Positions 20,313 through 22,624 of a stretch of 22,624 bases of DNA are shown piece by piece. The notes below the pieces were generated by a model. It saw nothing but the letters and a program-made list of their open reading frames with translations, was not told the origin of the DNA and ran no database searches. This stretch comes from Euprymna scolopes (Eukaryota; Mollusca; Cephalopoda; Sepiida; Sepiolidae). Position 1 is the stretch's first letter. Each line of letters begins with the position of its first letter. A program made the translations under genes and the position numbers. The DNA is taken from NCBI GenBank assembly GCA_024364805.1, contig CM044489.1, positions 99,956,895-99,979,518 of the forward strand. The letters are read 5' to 3'.

Positions 20313-20974
20313 TGTATGAACAGATTAGAAAATTGTATTCATTGTTAATTCGTGAGAGGTGAATCTATCACATACGTTCCTTTTAAAAAACACGCCAGTT
20401 GGACTTTTATTAAGTACAATACTTAATAGATTTTTTTAAGGAGAGTAGAGAACGTTTTGTGAAAGCGTTTTCGGCAGCTCCCGTTACTCTCGCTTCTCTA
20501 TTTGTCACTCAGTCATCATTTTTTATGAGTGATTTTTCTGACAAAGGGAGAAGAAAAAAGCTGTATTCTAGGTTGGCAGTATTTTGCGTGAATAGTCGAC
20601 AGAGATGACGGAAATTTTCTGTTTCTATGTCTATCCTTTTAGCCATGTCACTAGTAAGGGTGCTGGAGGTAAACGCTTTATCTGGGCTGACGTTATCCGC
20701 CTGATAGTCAGAGACCCGAACCTTGGATTAACCACTAAGGAGGCTGTCCTATCAGCAGGCGCAAAGTACTGGGGCTGCTGTATTGCCATTTGGTGAATGG
20801 ATTCTGGACTATGCAGTAGTCTCTGGTGGGGCCTCTCGATGCTATACTAGTGGGTAATTGTTACGGCTTTACCTTATCATGTGCTACAAAAAAAAATTCT
20901 TCGTTACTTTTCTCTCTTTGTTTCCCTTCTCTGTCCTGCTCTAAGCACAAGTCCACAAACTCCAAAATTCCATC
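20313..20974. other. Intergenic stretch, possibly ending in the 5' region of a LINE
   Basis: The first about 270 bp are AT-rich and featureless. From about 20585 the base composition becomes more balanced, as in the LINE endonuclease fragment that follows. A 63-residue plus-strand frame (20605-20796) ends with LIVRDPNLGLTTKEAVLSAG and has no domain I recognise. It may belong to the LINE's 5' leader, but that is a guess from composition and adjacency. Confidence 0.35.
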
Positions 20975-21897
20975 ATGACAAGTTTCAATAAAAGATACAC
21001 GATTAAACCCGGATCTGAAACTTCCAACGTAGACCCCCACTACCATGTCTCCTTCTCCAACATCAGGGGTCTACGTCCTAACCTTCCAGAGGTTGAAGCC
21101 CAATTACAGGAGACTAAACCAGACCTTTTTTTTTAAGCGAAACTGGAATTGGACATACTATTTCCTTAAATGAGTTCGTAATTAAAGGATACTCTAACCT
21201 AACTTCCAAATCTGACCCCCAAGATCGCCATGGGCATGGAATATGTGCCTATATAAAAGATGGCTTTCCATGTAGTGGGGACATCTCCAGAGAAGATCCT
21301 AACTTACCCTATATGTGCTTCCGAGTAGCACTAGCTCATACTACGGCATTTATATTTACTCTCTATCGCCCCCATAACAGCGGAGTTACTATCTTTAAAA
21401 GCATATCTGAGAAGATTGACCAATTCTATCAGCATATCCTTCAGCTAACATTCACATATGTTGAGACTTCAATGTTCACAATGTGGAATGGTTGACCCAC
21501 TCAAACAAGACCGATGATGAGGGGAGATTTCTGTCATGATTTCTCCATTGTTTATGACCTCACTCAGATTGTTCACGAACCCACCCCTGTCCCCGACAAT
21601 GACGGCCAGTATGCAAGTCTCCTATACCTTTTTCTCACAACTTGCGCTGAACTATGTTCAGTTTCCGTTCTGTCTCCTCTTGGATCTTCCGACCACTCAG
21701 TTGTATCAATTAAGATAAAAATGAAATGTAATAAGTCCTCAGACGTACCTCTCCATCGTACAGTATATCGATACACTATGGCTGACTGGGATAGTTTCTA
21801 TACATTTATATCGGATCTTCCTCTGCGTTCCATGTTTAAAAAGGATGTGTCGTCTATAGTATCAGACCTGACAGAATGGTTAATTGTAGGTATAGAA
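20975..21897 (+). mobile_element. LINE endonuclease-domain fragment (jockey/CR1-like), 3' part missing, broken
   Basis: An APE-type endonuclease, which would nick target DNA for retrotransposition. A plausible start ATG at 20975 opens 53 residues with FSNIRGLRPNLPEVEAQL, including the metal-binding N motif. A T9 run (21126-21134) shifts the frame. The next frame continues with LSETGIGHT (the catalytic E) and TLYRPHNSGVTIFK, up to 21495. A third frame gives DFNVHNVEWLTHSNKTDDEG at 21465. The frame from 21514 then gives FCHDFSIVYDLTQIVHEPT and the final SSDHSVVSI motif (residues 58-66). In that last frame the aspartate expected in LLDLFLT reads as tyrosine. Similarity stops near 21897 and block B resumes. 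No RT follows, so this piece lacks the 3' end that LINE insertions normally keep. Confidence 0.82.
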
Positions 21898-21909
21898 ATT
21901 GAACTCGTA

Positions 21910-22390
21910 TATTTTGGCGGAATTTCGAAAAGTGCCGATTATTTAATGCACATGATTAGTATGCTCTGGTCCCGTTAACCATGGCAGAGTAGAAGAAATT
22001 TGCATTTGTATTCAAAGTAATTTGCAATCGTATCGCTCGCATTTGGAAAAATGTTTATTAGAATAAAAATTTAAATGAATTTTACGAACCTTAATCCTAT
22101 TCTTATTTTTAGATCGGCAAACTTACTACTACTCATGAATATTTATATTACGTTTTATGAAAACGGTTGAGCTATATGACGTCATAGCAGATTTAGAAAT
22201 GAGACATGTAGTCAGAGAAGCAAGAATTAGAGATGTGTTCGAGGTACGAGAGACCGTAAAGGACGGGTTCGATACACAAGTGTTCGGAGAAGTGGGATTC
22301 GATTCGTGTTCGTGGATTTGGGGTGGCAGCACAGACGAGACAAAAAGTCACACGTGAACGTAGAATGTAAAATTATGTGGGGTTTTTCGT
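21910..22390. repeat. Duplicated unit, copy 2, block B part 4
   Basis: Matches about 10107-10680 of copy 1: GAATTTCGAA, AGTATGCTCTGGT, CAATCGTATC, AGAATAAAA, ATGAATATTTA(C/T)ATTACGT, TCAGAGAAGCA, ATTAGAGA(C/T)GTG and TGTAAAATTATGTG, in order. The purine-rich repeat inside it is shorter than in copy 1. A 33-codon stretch without gaps is open in both copies (about 22170-22270 here). It ends where a family B LINE tail begins. Confidence 0.83.
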
Positions 22391-22624
22391 TTTTTTTTTT
22401 TTTACAAAGGCATCGTCACTTATCAAGGCCAAGAGGCCACTCGAGGATAAGGGTTAAAGGGTTACAGGAGACAATTGGGCAATAAAGTAATCATTAGTAA
22501 TGGAAATTCGGATAAAAAGTGGGGGAAATTATTGATAGTGTTTTCTGCTGGACGAGTCTTTCTTGTGAAAGTTTGGCGAGAGGGGAAGCATAGATTGGAG
22601 CTCAGTTGAACACTTGCCATGAAA
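22391..22624 (-). mobile_element. LINE family B, 3' end, minus strand, continuing past the window
   Basis: It begins with a T13 run (22391-22403), the antisense of a poly-A tail. The same 3' untranslated region as at 19382-19812 follows, with stem arms CTTATC...GGATAAG at about 22417-22451. Antisense coding sequence then runs to the window end (FPHSL-like and GCCATGAAA near the end). Compared with the copy at 19382-19812 it lacks about 170 bp between about 22518 and 22519, an internal deletion in the C-terminal coding part. It interrupts block B of copy 2 right at its end. Confidence 0.85.

Noticed and set aside
21573-21776. Minus-strand 67-codon frame
   Set aside because: Antisense to the LINE endonuclease fragment.

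Overview
The window looks like AT-rich, gene-poor, repeat-rich chromosomal DNA from an invertebrate animal. It holds no rRNA, no operon-like gene runs and no ribosome-binding sites. It does hold long simple-sequence tracts, at least four kinds of non-LTR retrotransposon (LINE), a mariner relic and two eukaryotic tRNA genes with internal A and B boxes. The mix of RTE and jockey/CR1-like LINEs with (GT)n, (TA)n(GA)n and (TATC)n tracts would suit a mollusc, possibly a cephalopod. That placement is inference with only moderate confidence. I found no convincing intact host protein-coding gene.

Layout. 1-141: a near-palindromic, MITE-like hairpin. 294-360: TA/GA microsatellite. About 930-1235: decayed mariner transposase. 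2442-2538: long GT tract. 3019-3299: 3' end of a LINE (family A). 4339-5043 and 8735-10680: two blocks (A and B) of a repeated unit that carries a tRNA-Gly(CCC) gene at 8965-9036. Between these blocks lies a minus-strand RTE LINE (about 5140-8660). The RTE has itself been split by a 5'-truncated but well-kept family A LINE (about 5965-7797) and by a GC-rich segment (about 8225-8455).

10828-22390: a second, direct copy of the same unit. Block A is at 10828-11532 and tRNA-Gly(CCC) is at 15495-15566. Block B is now split into four pieces (15245-15830, 16164-16545, 19058-19265, 21910-22390). The sequence between the pieces includes a broken gene of a conserved family of unknown function (about 13475-15075), a minus-strand LINE fragment (15831-16163), family B LINE 3' ends (17905-18472 plus, 19382-19812 minus) and a LINE endonuclease-only fragment (about 20975-21897). 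A third family B LINE end (minus) closes the window at 22391-22624.

How it fits together. The best reading is an old tandem duplication of a roughly 2.7 kb unit carrying tRNA-Gly, which retrotransposons then expanded copy by copy. Between the two copies the tRNA genes differ at 5 of 72 positions, all transitions, while their flanks have drifted far more. This suggests the tRNAs are, or recently were, under selection. Everything else is mobile-element debris or sequence in which I see no gene.
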